Positions 7,611-16,689 of a stretch of DNA of 64,000 bases are shown here, one piece after another. Positions within the stretch are counted from its first letter, which is position 1, and the number at the start of each line of letters is the position of its first letter. The position numbers were made by a program, and so were the translations under genes. Source of the stretch: Sulfurovum zhangzhouensis (GTDB lineage: Bacteria > Campylobacterota > Campylobacteria > Campylobacterales > Sulfurovaceae). Under the pieces are notes generated by a model. It saw only the letters and a list, made by a program, of their open reading frames with translations, did not search any database and was not told where the DNA came from. The stretch is taken from NCBI RefSeq assembly GCF_030347965.1, contig NZ_JAQIBD010000002.1:1-64000 (forward strand), written 5' to 3'.

Positions 7611-10427
7611 ATGGCCAAAAAAAAGAAGAAACACTTTATAAAACTCAACAATAAAATCAGAAACTATTTTCAGGGACTCCCTTTTGACGAAGGTATCACT
7701 ATGATGGATGATGACAAGCTTATCGAACTGGTCATGTTTCTAGAGATACCAATGGCAAGACTGGAACGGGATGAGATGATCAGGGCACTCAGACGAGTCT
7801 GGAGTGAAGAGGGATACAAGACCAGAGAACAGATCGTCTCTTATCTTACCCAACCCTATAGAGCAGTACCAAAAGGTGAAAACGTACCTACCTATATAGA
7901 TAAAGTGGAAAGGATACTTCAACTGCTTGAAGGTGTAGAATATACAAAAGATGAAGAGAACAGGATCCTGGAATCATTTATTGATGTACGTTCTTCCAAG
8001 ATCACTAAAGACAAGGTCATTGCAAAACTTGGTTATCTACGACTTAAAGGGCGTTTGCATACTTTGGAGAAATCACTTGATGTACAGTTTAACAGTCTCA
8101 ATGAAATGACATTCTATGAGAGTTTTACCTTTTGTTTAAAAGAGCATGACTTTACCAAAAAACTGTTGTGTACTTCAGATCCTATCCATTTAGAAGAGCT
8201 ATGGGAAAAGAGTGATGAAGAGATCACTGCATTGCTCAGTGAGATAAAAGAGAAGGTCTATCAGGAGAAAAAAACATCGCTGGATATATTTCTTGCACAC
8301 CTCAAAGAGTACCACCATCCTTACCTCACGGAAGAAGAGATGAGCAAAGCGTTAAAGCGCATGGCTCCCGAAGACAGCCTGTATCATGCACCTATAGAGT
8401 TCGAAACTATTGAAAAAATATTAAGTAATATTAGTAAAAAATATGATGTTTTTGAAAGTATTGATCATATCATTATAGAAAAAGAAAAGAACTATGTACT
8501 TTTTGGCAGAACCCTCTTCTATATGACCTCTGTATCTTATGAGAAAACTCTTCTTTACAGCTTTATCTGGCGCGGTGAAGAGCTCCCTGTCAAAGATGAA
8601 CTCAACGATGTCAACGACAGGCTGCTTGCACACTTTAAACTTGCGGTCGAAGAGGTTTACGAAGAGATGCGTCAAATGTGCGGTACGCTCAAAGTAGATG
8701 AAGAAGTGATAGAAGGATTTATCGTTCGATATCTAGAAGCACAGGTTCTCTCATCACGTACATTGAGGGTCAAAGAGAAGTCCAAACGCCGTATACTCTT
8801 TCATTTCGGAGAATACCTCAAACCGCTGCTCGCGAAACAGAAACGTGAAGAGCTGTTGGCAAAAACAATCCGTGATTTCAAAAGGCTCTTCCCTCTTGCA
8901 CGTGAACTTAAACGGAAGATTATTTTCCATGTAGGTCCTACAAATTCAGGAAAAACCTATAGCGCACTCCAAGCACTCAAAGATGCAACAACAGGATACT
9001 ACTTGGCCCCACTGCGTCTACTTGCTCTGGAAGGATATGAAAACCTTAAAGCAGAGGGTGTACACACTTCGCTTATCACAGGAGAAGAAGAGATCATCGA
9101 TGAAGCATCCACTCATATCTCCTCTACTATAGAGATGATGAACAGTAGCGTAGATGTGGATGTCTGTGTGATCGATGAAATACAGATGATCGCGGATAGA
9201 GACCGAGGATGGGCATGGGCAAACGCACTCATCGGTGCTCCGGCCAAAACTGTTATCCTGACAGGTTCTTCTGATGCACTTGAAGCAGTGACAGAAATAT
9301 GCGAATACCTTGAAGAAGAACTTGAAGTCAAACACTTTGAACGCAAAAATGAACTCGTAGTGATGACCGACCCTACTTCTATCAAGCAAATAGAACCTAA
9401 AACAGCGATCGTTGCTTTCTCCCGGAAAGAGGTACTGGCTCTCAAACAGAGGCTCAGTGAACGCTACCGCGTCTCTGTAGTATACGGAAACCTTTCACCG
9501 GAAGTCAGACGTGAAGAAGCAAGGCGTTTTAGAGAAGGCGAGAGTGATATCCTGGTTGCAACCGATGCGATTGCTATGGGACTTAACCTTCCTATTAAAA
9601 CGATACTCTTTGCTAAAGACAATAAATTTGACGGGCTAAGAAGACGTGAACTGATGCCAACAGAGGTCAAACAGATCGCCGGCCGTGCAGGTCGTTACGG
9701 TATCGAAGAAAAAGGATATGTTGGAGCACTGGATGAGACGATACTTTATACGATAGATGAAGCATTTCACTCTCCCCTGCCAGACCTGAAACTTCCATTT
9801 ACAGTGATGGCCAGCTTGGAGCATGTCATGCTGATCGGAGAAATATTGGAGACTGACAATATCCTTGAAATCCTGGGCTTCTTTGCAGACAATATGGAGT
9901 TTGAAGGACCGTTTGTCGCAGCCAATATCGATTCAATGCTTGAAATCGCAACCATCGTAAGCGAATATGAGCTGGATCTTAAAACACGCTACTATCTTTC
10001 ATGTGCACCGGCAAGTATATCCTCCCCGTATATAGAGTCGGTCTTTCACCGTTATATCAGACAGATCGAAGCAGGTAAAAAAGTGCTATACATTCCGCCA
10101 AGAGACCTTCCGGCCTTTGCACAGACCAATGACATGCTGCTTAATGCTGAAGATCGTGTTCGTGAGATATCTCTCTATTTATGGCTTAGTTTCAAATTCC
10201 CTGATCTCTTTGAAGATACACAAAAAGCGGTCGATGCAAGAGTAAGACTCAACCAGTTTATAGAAAAATCACTGCAAAAAGGAAGCTTCACCAAAACTTG
10301 TAGAAAATGTGGGAAAGTACTGGATTTCTCTTACCGTTTTTCCATCTGTGACGAGTGTCACAGCAAAGGTAGCAGAGGCGGTTTTGGTGCACCAAAACGT
10401 GGCAGTTATAACCGTCGAAGAAAATAA
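7611..10427 (+). CDS. SUV3-like RNA helicase with C-terminal zinc ribbon
   Basis: A 938-aa protein. The helicase core begins near residue 435: FHVGPTNSGKT (Walker A, about residues 440-450), YYLAPLRLLALEGYENL, DEIQMIADRDRGWAWANAL (motif II, Asp near 522), ATDAIAMGLNLPI (motif V) and QIAGRAGRYG (motif VI). This pattern is that of SUV3, the mitochondrial degradosome helicase, not a DEAD-box enzyme. The first 430 residues are mostly charged helices of unknown role. The last 45 residues hold two CxxC pairs (CRKCG and CDEC), a probable zinc ribbon, then a Gly/Arg-rich tail. RNA unwinding in turnover is the likely function. Confidence 0.85.
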   Translation: MAKKKKKHFIKLNNKIRNYFQGLPFDEGITMMDDDKLIELVMFLEIPMARLERDEMIRALRRVWSEEGYKTREQIVSYLTQPYRAVPKGENVPTYIDKVERILQLLEGVEYTKDEENRILESFIDVRSSKITKDKVIAKLGYLRLKGRLHTLEKSLDVQFNSLNEMTFYESFTFCLKEHDFTKKLLCTSDPIHLEELWEKSDEEITALLSEIKEKVYQEKKTSLDIFLAHLKEYHHPYLTEEEMSKALKRMAPEDSLYHAPIEFETIEKILSNISKKYDVFESIDHIIIEKEKNYVLFGRTLFYMTSVSYEKTLLYSFIWRGEELPVKDELNDVNDRLLAHFKLAVEEVYEEMRQMCGTLKVDEEVIEGFIVRYLEAQVLSSRTLRVKEKSKRRILFHFGEYLKPLLAKQKREELLAKTIRDFKRLFPLARELKRKIIFHVGPTNSGKTYSALQALKDATTGYYLAPLRLLALEGYENLKAEGVHTSLITGEEEIIDEASTHISSTIEMMNSSVDVDVCVIDEIQMIADRDRGWAWANALIGAPAKTVILTGSSDALEAVTEICEYLEEELEVKHFERKNELVVMTDPTSIKQIEPKTAIVAFSRKEVLALKQRLSERYRVSVVYGNLSPEVRREEARRFREGESDILVATDAIAMGLNLPIKTILFAKDNKFDGLRRRELMPTEVKQIAGRAGRYGIEEKGYVGALDETILYTIDEAFHSPLPDLKLPFTVMASLEHVMLIGEILETDNILEILGFFADNMEFEGPFVAANIDSMLEIATIVSEYELDLKTRYYLSCAPASISSPYIESVFHRYIRQIEAGKKVLYIPPRDLPAFAQTNDMLLNAEDRVREISLYLWLSFKFPDLFEDTQKAVDARVRLNQFIEKSLQKGSFTKTCRKCGKVLDFSYRFSICDECHSKGSRGGFGAPKRGSYNRRRK

Positions 10428-10439
10428 GAAGGATCAATT

Positions 10440-10673
10440 TTGCACACACCTCTTACTAAAGAGCAGCAAGAACTTTATGCACACAAAGATACATTTATTG
10501 CACAGAAGGCCGAGCTTCTAAAAGAGTATAAAAGCTATCAGAAAGATCTTGAATTTGCAGAAAATGACTTTGAAAAAGGCTTAGTCTTAGCAAAAAGGGG
10601 AAATCTGGCAGTACAGATCAAAGCACTCGGACAACAGATACGAGAGATAGAAAGCTGGGAGAATCAAGTATAA
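10440..10673 (+). CDS. small coiled-coil protein
   Basis: A 77-aa, highly charged and almost entirely helical protein (for example QKAELLKEYKSYQKDLE), probably a short coiled coil. The start is TTG 10440, with AAGAAGGA at good spacing; no in-frame ATG exists, so translation is likely but modest. It begins 12 bp after the SUV3-like gene and ends 4 bp before the patatin gene, so it lies within an operon. The family is unknown. Confidence 0.6.
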   Translation: MHTPLTKEQQELYAHKDTFIAQKAELLKEYKSYQKDLEFAENDFEKGLVLAKRGNLAVQIKALGQQIREIESWENQV

Positions 10674-10677
10674 AGCT

Positions 10678-11457
10678 ATGAAAAATAACCTTCAAAATAC
10701 TCCTTTTTCTTTAGTGCTAGCAGGGGGTGGTGCATTGGGTATCGCACATCTTGGCGTACTTCATGATCTTGAGATAAAAGGGATCAAACCACAAGAGATC
10801 ATAGGTACCAGTATGGGTGGGATTATCGGTGCATGTGCAGCTATAGGCCTTAGTGAAGCTGCTATCTATGAACATATAAGTAACTTTTCCGGTCTTCTCA
10901 ACTGGGTCAAGTTCTCATGGAGTGGAAATGCAGTAGTCTCCAATGATAAGATTGAACGCATCTTTGCAAATATATTTGGTGATAAAAAGATGTGTGATAC
11001 AACTATACCGCTCAAACTAATAGCTACCAATCTTCATACAGGTGAAAAAAGAGTCTTTAACAGGAGTGATAACGTATTGATCAAAGATGCTCTACTCTGT
11101 ACGATGGCGATACCCGGCATCTTTGATGAACATATCATTAGTGATACTGCCTATGCAGATGGATTTTTATGCGAGAACCTTGGTCTCAATGAAGCGACAT
11201 ATGAAACGATCCTGGCAGTTGACGTGCTAGGGAAAAACTCATTTGACCATGATCTTCCCGATAACTTTTTCAAAACCAATAATGTTTTAGAGATGTTTGA
11301 GAAATCTATGAGACTACTGATCTATAATCAAACACAGTCGAATCTAAAAAAGCTAGAAAAAAACATCATACTTCTAGAGCCTAATACTAAAAAATATAAA
11401 ACATATCATTTTCATAAGACTTTGGAGATAAGAGCCCTTGGTATCGGGCTCTTATAG
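10678..11457 (+). CDS. patatin-like phospholipase family protein
   Basis: A 259-aa protein with the patatin hydrolase hallmarks: the oxyanion hole LAGGGALG (residues 14-21), the nucleophile elbow GTSMGG with Ser45, and the catalytic Asp in YADGFLCENLG. These are the Ser-Asp dyad elements of bacterial patatin/RssA-like lipid acyl hydrolases. There is no signal peptide, so it is cytoplasmic or membrane-associated. It follows the coiled-coil gene by 4 bp and ends the transcription unit that starts near 7238. The substrate, presumably a phospholipid or lysophospholipid, cannot be told. Confidence 0.85.
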   Translation: MKNNLQNTPFSLVLAGGGALGIAHLGVLHDLEIKGIKPQEIIGTSMGGIIGACAAIGLSEAAIYEHISNFSGLLNWVKFSWSGNAVVSNDKIERIFANIFGDKKMCDTTIPLKLIATNLHTGEKRVFNRSDNVLIKDALLCTMAIPGIFDEHIISDTAYADGFLCENLGLNEATYETILAVDVLGKNSFDHDLPDNFFKTNNVLEMFEKSMRLLIYNQTQSNLKKLEKNIILLEPNTKKYKTYHFHKTLEIRALGIGLL

Positions 11458-11477
11458 GATAAAAACCTGTATTCCAC

Positions 11478-12140
11478 TTAGGCCTCAGTCACTGAATGGG
11501 GTACTTTATGATAGGTTTTATTGTTGTCCTCTGGCTTATGTGAAGGCATCAAAGTAGGTTTATTCGGGTCAGTTGCCCTCTTTTCTTCCATAGGTTTAGG
11601 TGTAGGTATTTGTATATGAGAGTTTTTTTGCTTCTGGACCGTTACTACGATCATACCGTTGTCTTCTTCCATTTTAATACTTTGTTCATCAGCATCATCA
11701 GGAAGTCTCTGTGAACGCTGCATCACTGAGGTAAAACTTTGCCGTGACTGTATTCCCTGTTGTTGTGTGTTAGAAGTATGTGTTACTTTAGCCCTAAAGG
11801 TGAGTACTCTATCCCGGACAGAAAGATTTATCTCATTATCTTTGTTGGCTTCTATGCCGGTGTTATATAGATATTGAGTTCCGCTATCTATGAATATACT
11901 CTCGTTCGTAGGTGTCAGTGATGGCATATGATATTGCATATTTGGCTGGCTAAGCTGTTGTGAACGCATCTGCATCCGTTGGTTCATACGCTCAAACACT
12001 TTATCCATCTCTTTTTGCATTTCGTACATCTCTTTAAAGAGATCATCACCGAACGGATCATCAAGAACGGGGTCATTTGCTTGCAAGGTAATTGCACTTA
12101 AGATCGGTACAAGCAAGAACGTAATTTTATTTTTGAACAT
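11478..12140 (-). CDS. secreted Hsp20/alpha-crystallin-like protein
   Basis: A 220-aa protein with a signal peptide (FLLVPILSAITLQAND), then a Met/Gln-rich helical stretch (residues 30-75) and a beta-sandwich region at about 85-175 that looks like a small-heat-shock domain: EINLSVRDRVLTFRAKV early and NGMIVVTVQK late, spaced as in Hsp20 proteins. The tail is rich in Pro, Lys and Asn. Classical Hsp20 chaperones are cytoplasmic, so a secreted one is unusual and would protect periplasmic or outer-membrane proteins. It stands alone, convergent with the patatin gene. The Hsp20 call rests on pattern only. Confidence 0.65.
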   Translation of the reverse strand: MFKNKITFLLVPILSAITLQANDPVLDDPFGDDLFKEMYEMQKEMDKVFERMNQRMQMRSQQLSQPNMQYHMPSLTPTNESIFIDSGTQYLYNTGIEANKDNEINLSVRDRVLTFRAKVTHTSNTQQQGIQSRQSFTSVMQRSQRLPDDADEQSIKMEEDNGMIVVTVQKQKNSHIQIPTPKPMEEKRATDPNKPTLMPSHKPEDNNKTYHKVPHSVTEA

Positions 12141-12246
12141 CTGATACTCCTTACTGGTATTTAAAAAATTATAAAAAAGTTAGGTTAATCTTTTTTAAAT
12201 AACACGACACACGCTATAATAGCTCTAAATCGTATAAAGGGATACA

Positions 12247-13407
12247 GTGATAGAGAATGGTTGGGAGTATATCGTACTGCTGGTAATGGTCGCATCATCT
12301 ATCGTTTTGATAGAGAAAAAGACACAAGCGAAGCTTTTTGAGTATCTTCCCTCTATCGTGATCCTCTACTTTACGGTGATGCTACTCTCTACACTAGGAG
12401 TCTGGCAAAGAACCCCTGAGATCACCGCTACCTATAAAACACTCAAAGCCAATCTGCTTCCTGCCATGATCTTTCTGCTGCTTCTTTCTGCAGATATACG
12501 TCATATCGCCAGACTTGGCAAAAAGATGATACTCACCTTTCTTCTTGCATCTATCAGCATCTCTATAGGATTCATCGCGATGTTCGCACTTTTGCATACC
12601 TACTTCGAACCTGATTCATGGAGAGCATTTGCAGCGCTTAGCGGATCATGGATGGGTGGCACGGGCAATATGGTGGCGATCCAGGGGGCACTGGATATCC
12701 CTGACAGCAAAATGGGATATGCCCTGCTGATCGACTCAATAGACTATGCGATATGGGTGATGATACTGCTTGCCCTCGTACCCTTTGCAAACAGGTTTAA
12801 CCACTGGAGCAAGTCTGATACGTCGGTGATCGATAAAGTAGGAGAGAAACTCTCACTCAATCAACAAGAACAAAAAAGTTCTCCCCTCTCACTCTTTACC
12901 CTACTCAGTGCTGCAGGGCTTATCTCTGTGACGTCACAGTGGTTGGCTGCCCTCCTTCCGGCAACGGATTTTCTGACCGATACGACCTGGGTTGTGATCA
13001 TTGCAACAATGGCTGGAATTGGACTGGCGATGACACCGCTAGCAAAAATGTCAGGTTCGATGAAACTTGGCAATATGATGCTCTATTTACTTGTAGCACT
13101 GATCGCAAGCCGTGCAGACTTTGCCGAACTTACCGAAGCTCCGCTCTATATCATGGCAGGCTTTATCATCATAGCAGTCCATGCTCTTGTCATGGTACTC
13201 TTTGCCAAACTTTTCAGACTTGACCTTTTCAGCATCGGCGTAGCATCCCTTGCCAACATCGGCGGAGTAGCCTCAGCACCCATACTCGCCTCAGCCTACT
13301 CCAAAGCCCTGATCCCTATCGGTATCCTGATGGCGATGATGGGATATATCCTGGGCACGTTTGGCGGTTTGATGGTGGGTAAGGTGTTGGAGATTATTGG
13401 CGGATGA
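12247..13407 (+). CDS. DUF819 family membrane protein
   Basis: A 386-aa protein with about ten hydrophobic segments, matching the DUF819 (YjcL-like) family: LLLSADIRHIARLG in the first half, then SGSWMGGTGNMVAIQGAL, and a C-terminal SLANIGGVASAPILAS motif that pseudo-repeats the first. The two glycine-rich half-site motifs suggest an inverted-repeat transporter fold. The GTG start at 12247 has AAAGGGA upstream, and a TATAAT at 12215-12220 is a good -10. The transported substrate is not known for the family. Its 3' end overlaps a minus-strand gene by 14 bp. Confidence 0.85.
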   Translation: MIENGWEYIVLLVMVASSIVLIEKKTQAKLFEYLPSIVILYFTVMLLSTLGVWQRTPEITATYKTLKANLLPAMIFLLLLSADIRHIARLGKKMILTFLLASISISIGFIAMFALLHTYFEPDSWRAFAALSGSWMGGTGNMVAIQGALDIPDSKMGYALLIDSIDYAIWVMILLALVPFANRFNHWSKSDTSVIDKVGEKLSLNQQEQKSSPLSLFTLLSAAGLISVTSQWLAALLPATDFLTDTTWVVIIATMAGIGLAMTPLAKMSGSMKLGNMMLYLLVALIASRADFAELTEAPLYIMAGFIIIAVHALVMVLFAKLFRLDLFSIGVASLANIGGVASAPILASAYSKALIPIGILMAMMGYILGTFGGLMVGKVLEIIGG

Positions 13408-13648
13408 TATTTAGCGTGATTCCATAAATACCGTTCATGGTGAGCTTGTCATGTATAAGCAGCGCACAAATTTGGTTATTATCGGATTTTAGAAATGATC
13501 CATGAGTACCATTAATTACAACAGACTCATATTCTTTTGGCATTGTAATTAACTCGTTAGCCGGTTTGGAAAGATACCACCCAACACCCCACAACATCGT
13601 CAAGGCAAATACAAAAGCGAAAATCAATAAATATATACGATATTTCAT
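13394..13648 (-). CDS. short membrane-anchored protein, possibly a truncated alpha/beta hydrolase
   Basis: An 84-aa protein with one N-terminal membrane segment (YLLIFAFVFALTMLWGVGWYL) and a short outer domain. SFLKSDNNQICALLIHD resembles the first strands of membrane-anchored alpha/beta hydrolases, just where the oxyanion HG would follow, but the rest of the fold (nucleophile, Asp, His) is absent. It could be a remnant truncated by the neighbouring DUF819 gene, whose end it overlaps, or an unrelated small protein. ATG 13648 is the natural start; a GTG lies three codons upstream. Confidence 0.45.
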   Translation of the reverse strand: MKYRIYLLIFAFVFALTMLWGVGWYLSKPANELITMPKEYESVVINGTHGSFLKSDNNQICALLIHDKLTMNGIYGITLNIIRQ

Positions 13649-13771
13649 GGCACTCACTTTTCTCGCTCCTAAACTAGGTTTGGGAGTGTATAGTCAACTT
13701 TTATATTAAATTTTCCGCAAAGATTCTCAAAGACAATTTGGAAACCAGCAAAATTACTTAAAACCTCCAAA

Positions 13772-14293
13772 TCAACTGACACTTTTGGAAGTCGGCTGTA
13801 TCTGTTGCTGGGGCATTTTCTCAACAAATGTGGCTTTAACACGTTTTGAAACCAGCATATACGGTATCCAGATAATAGAAGCAATAAGAGTACGTGCGAA
13901 CTCCTTGGTAGTATCCGGATCGAACATGGGCTCATCAGGAAGAATAAAGGTAACCAGCCATGAATCTAATGGTATAAAAATTAGCGATAGTAGCAATATG
14001 GCAATGTAGACTTTTGGGAACAGATAGTGCTTTGAAAAGAACAGATAAATGAGATATATCGAAGCAAAAATCATAATGGAATTGAATGCCATTTCACCAA
14101 TGAGCAATGGTCCCCAGAGTGGGTGGTATGCTTCTGAACCAATGGTGGTCAATGCCTCCCACATACCGTCTTCAAAGATCGGCTCATAAAGCGGTATCAA
14201 CATGATTAACAATCTGACAGGAGCAAAAACCACTCCCAGTCCAACCAGGATCAGCCAGCCGCCAAGTCCTTTTAATTCTTTATTTTCATTCAT
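13772..14293 (-). CDS. DUF2569 family membrane protein
   Basis: A 173-aa protein with four membrane segments. The opening LKGLGGWLILVGLGVVFAP is the typical start of DUF2569 proteins, and the two central segments (IMIFASIYLIYLFF and IAILLLSLIFIPLDSWLV) fit that family. ATG 14293 is chosen because AAAGGTGA lies upstream and its ATG overlaps the TGA of the preceding gene (ATGA), pointing to coupled translation. Function is unknown. Confidence 0.8.
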   Translation of the reverse strand: MNENKELKGLGGWLILVGLGVVFAPVRLLIMLIPLYEPIFEDGMWEALTTIGSEAYHPLWGPLLIGEMAFNSIMIFASIYLIYLFFSKHYLFPKVYIAILLLSLIFIPLDSWLVTFILPDEPMFDPDTTKEFARTLIASIIWIPYMLVSKRVKATFVEKMPQQQIQPTSKSVS

Positions 14294-14847
14294 TGATTCA
14301 CCTTTGGACACATACGTTCAGGAATCCGCGTATCACAAACCGTGATCTCTTTGAAATAGTTTGACCACTGTACAATTTGTTCTTTTGTTGGCTCAGACTT
14401 AAATGCTTTCTGCACGACATAGAAACTGTCATTGCCTTTCATGGCTTTAAAGAAGGTGATTTCCGGCTTTCCTGTTTCCTTGTTCAAAGGACAGGACTGC
14501 ATCCAAAATGAAAATGAGTAGCCGTTCTCTTCACCCTTGGCTATCGAAAACACCTTACTGTCTTTACATGAAGCACTCCAAAGCTCATTTATACGTGCCT
14601 GAAACTCTTTAGGAGTAACATCGTTCATCCCTAGAAAAACCTGCGTGGTTACCATCTCTGTCCAACTCTCGACTGTCTCACTTTGAGGTACCATCTCTGT
14701 GATCATCATATTCCCCTGTTGTCTCTGAAAATCAACCTTGTATCCTTCAGGCAAAGTTTGAATGAGATTCTCATTTTGAAGATCTGAACTCCACGATAAA
14801 GATGATAAAGCAAATAAGAAAAAAGACGCTGTTTTAAATAATTTCAT
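14290..14847 (-). CDS. secreted protein of unknown function
   Basis: A 185-aa protein with a clear signal peptide (FKTASFFLFALSSLSWS). The mature part has four cysteines that could form two disulfides (CKDSK, QSCPLNK, TVCDTR, ERMCPK). I do not recognise the family. ATG 14847 is used because AAGGGGAAG precedes it at the right distance; a longer frame to 14883 lacks one. It is the first gene of a pair with the overlapping DUF2569 membrane protein, so the two products may act together at the cell envelope. Confidence 0.65.
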   Translation of the reverse strand: MKLFKTASFFLFALSSLSWSSDLQNENLIQTLPEGYKVDFQRQQGNMMITEMVPQSETVESWTEMVTTQVFLGMNDVTPKEFQARINELWSASCKDSKVFSIAKGEENGYSFSFWMQSCPLNKETGKPEITFFKAMKGNDSFYVVQKAFKSEPTKEQIVQWSNYFKEITVCDTRIPERMCPKVNQ

Positions 14848-14966
14848 ATACTTCCCCTTATTGAAGTATCCAAAGTATATCAAAAGTCTCTTCTATTTTA
14901 AGATGTCAGTCAATTTTAAGTCTTGTTTCTCTCTCCCCTATAGATGAGTCATGGCTTCACTCGCAC

Positions 14967-15251
14967 TTACTTTCCAGGGATCAACTTGTCAAATTCATCC
15001 ATGCTCACCGCTGGTGTAGTCGTGAAAGTGATACCAAGCTGTCTACTTAGCTCGACAGAGGCCTTTAGTGCCATCTCAATATTCGGAAACTCAACAAGTG
15101 CGATGATATCTGTCTCCCCAAGAAGTGCATATGCGGCTTTAAGCTCACCCCCGCAATCACTGATAATATCGTTGGCGATATCGGTTCTCTTAGCGCTTAT
15201 CTTCTCCATAGCCCCAGGCGTATATTTGCCAAACATAATGAATGTAGTCAT
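14967..15251 (-). CDS. GYD domain protein
   Basis: A 94-aa protein matching the GYD family (a ferredoxin-like, dimeric fold): FIMFGKYTPGAMEKI at the start, AAYALLGETDIIALVEFP in the middle, and ASVELSRQLGITFTTTPAV near the end. The name-giving Gly-Tyr-Asp appears here as GET-D. Function is unknown in the family. It is 35 bp downstream of the outer-membrane protein gene on the same strand and may be co-transcribed. Confidence 0.85.
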   Translation of the reverse strand: MTTFIMFGKYTPGAMEKISAKRTDIANDIISDCGGELKAAYALLGETDIIALVEFPNIEMALKASVELSRQLGITFTTTPAVSMDEFDKLIPGK

Positions 15252-15286
15252 CTTAGTTGCTCCTTTCTGCTTATATGATGCAATAT

Positions 15287-16630
15287 CTAAAAATCAAACG
15301 GGTGTCTGACCATCACCCATGCCTCTACGCCTTCATCCCCATAGGCTACATCGATACGTACAGGCAACTCTGCAGCCAAGGCACGCAGTGAGATACCAAC
15401 ATCATATTTCATATCACTCAGCAGTTCAGTGTTGTAGCGGTCATGTACACGTCCTGCTTCTACAAACCCGACTACTTGAAACCAGTCTATCGGTATGTTC
15501 TCCGCAGCCCACTCTCCAAAAGTTCCGTCCTTGATAGGATTATAGTCAAGTACTGCGCGATACTCTGCTGTGGCATAGATCGCTGCTTTATCAGCAAACC
15601 TGTTAGCATCATACCCTCTCATACGGACAAAGCCTCCAAGTCTCGGCCCTTCCCACATAGGCGGTCTGTGTGCATCTATACCCGGGAGGTACTCATTGTT
15701 GTTCTCCCAGCTAAAAGAGTATGCTGTCCAGAAGTTCAAGGCCAGTACATTTTGGCGTGTAAAAGAGAAGGTATCCAATTCAAAATATTTACTGGCCTTA
15801 AACTCTAAAAAGTCCCAGCTTTGCAGACTCTCATACTTACCGAAGTCTTTTGAGTACTGAAGGAAAAAGCTGTAGCCTCTTGAGGGGTTATCATCAAAGT
15901 CGGTGTTGTCATGAGACATAAATACTCTTAGCCCTGTACTGTTCCACTCTTTGGGTACATCGATACCTACTCCAAGTGCGTCGATATAATTATCGATCTT
16001 TTGATGATGATAGAAAGCAGTGAATCCTACACTTGTTCTTCCTGTCACAAAAGGCATCCCACCGCCTGCATCTTCACGGCCTACTACAAATCCGTCTTTG
16101 ATCTCATATAGACCACCCGGATTATCTATCCCCTCACCCCAGGGAAGCACATAACTAAAAGTTCCCGTAAGCATATTGTTAGTTGCTGGGCTGTTCAAAA
16201 CATCCTTATCACTGGACTCATGCGTACTGTCAAAATAAAAGTTTTGCTCAGCTATTGTAGTGAGATACCCGTATGAACTGAAAAAGAACCGTTCACTACC
16301 TGGTATCCTTACATTATCCAGATAGTAAAAACCACCCCGTGTATATTCACTCTCTTTTGTACCGTTGATCACTACATCCTTTTTCAGGCCGCCGAATGCA
16401 CTAAGTATCAGAGTGGTTTGAGGTTGTAGAAAACCTTGTACGATCGCAGCCATTCCACCACCGGTTCCCATAGATTCAGAACTATATGCAAATGGCAGAA
16501 GGATCAGGTTGTCTTCTCTGTAAAAAAGTATGTCAGTAAGGAGGGATGAACTGTTGGTAGACTCTGCTACAACTAATGATGAAGCCAGTAGTGAAATGTA
16601 TGAGAGTTTTTTAATTTGCATAATAATCAT
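15287..16630 (-). CDS. outer-membrane Omp85/surface-antigen (D15)-like barrel protein
   Basis: A 447-aa protein with a signal peptide (YISLLASSLVVAES) and a long run of alternating strands. GPRLGGFVRMRGYDANRF matches the conserved RGY-containing motif of BamA/TamA-type barrels, and the chain ends in an aromatic residue (HPFDF), the beta-barrel C-terminal signature. There are no POTRA domains, so it resembles short surface-antigen proteins (16-stranded lipid- or protein-handling barrels). The start is uncertain: ATG 16630 or 16621, neither with a strong ribosome-binding site. It is divergent from the dipeptide epimerase and shares its upstream repeats. Confidence 0.75.
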   Translation of the reverse strand: MIIMQIKKLSYISLLASSLVVAESTNSSSLLTDILFYREDNLILLPFAYSSESMGTGGGMAAIVQGFLQPQTTLILSAFGGLKKDVVINGTKESEYTRGGFYYLDNVRIPGSERFFFSSYGYLTTIAEQNFYFDSTHESSDKDVLNSPATNNMLTGTFSYVLPWGEGIDNPGGLYEIKDGFVVGREDAGGGMPFVTGRTSVGFTAFYHHQKIDNYIDALGVGIDVPKEWNSTGLRVFMSHDNTDFDDNPSRGYSFFLQYSKDFGKYESLQSWDFLEFKASKYFELDTFSFTRQNVLALNFWTAYSFSWENNNEYLPGIDAHRPPMWEGPRLGGFVRMRGYDANRFADKAAIYATAEYRAVLDYNPIKDGTFGEWAAENIPIDWFQVVGFVEAGRVHDRYNTELLSDMKYDVGISLRALAAELPVRIDVAYGDEGVEAWVMVRHPFDF

Positions 16631-16639
16631 TATAGCTTT

Positions 16640-16667
16640 ACTATAATTAAGTAACTATAATTAAGTC
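16640..16667. repeat. tandem 14-bp repeat in divergent promoter
   Basis: ACTATAATTAAGTA (16640-16653) is followed directly by ACTATAATTAAGTC (16654-16667). The pair lies between the divergent starts at 16630 and 16690. Each unit contains a TATAAT-like hexamer, so it may be a double promoter, a regulator site, or both. Confidence 0.55.
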
Positions 16668-16689
16668 ACTCTAATGTATTATCATTTTT

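Noticed and set aside
9018-9389. Minus-strand frames of 60-130 aa inside the SUV3-like and P-type ATPase genes
   Set aside because: They are shadows of long, motif-rich genes, with no ribosome-binding sites or plausible sequence.
13669-13935. An 88-aa minus-strand frame next to the DUF2569 gene
   Set aside because: It mostly overlaps the DUF2569 gene in another frame and has no ribosome-binding site.
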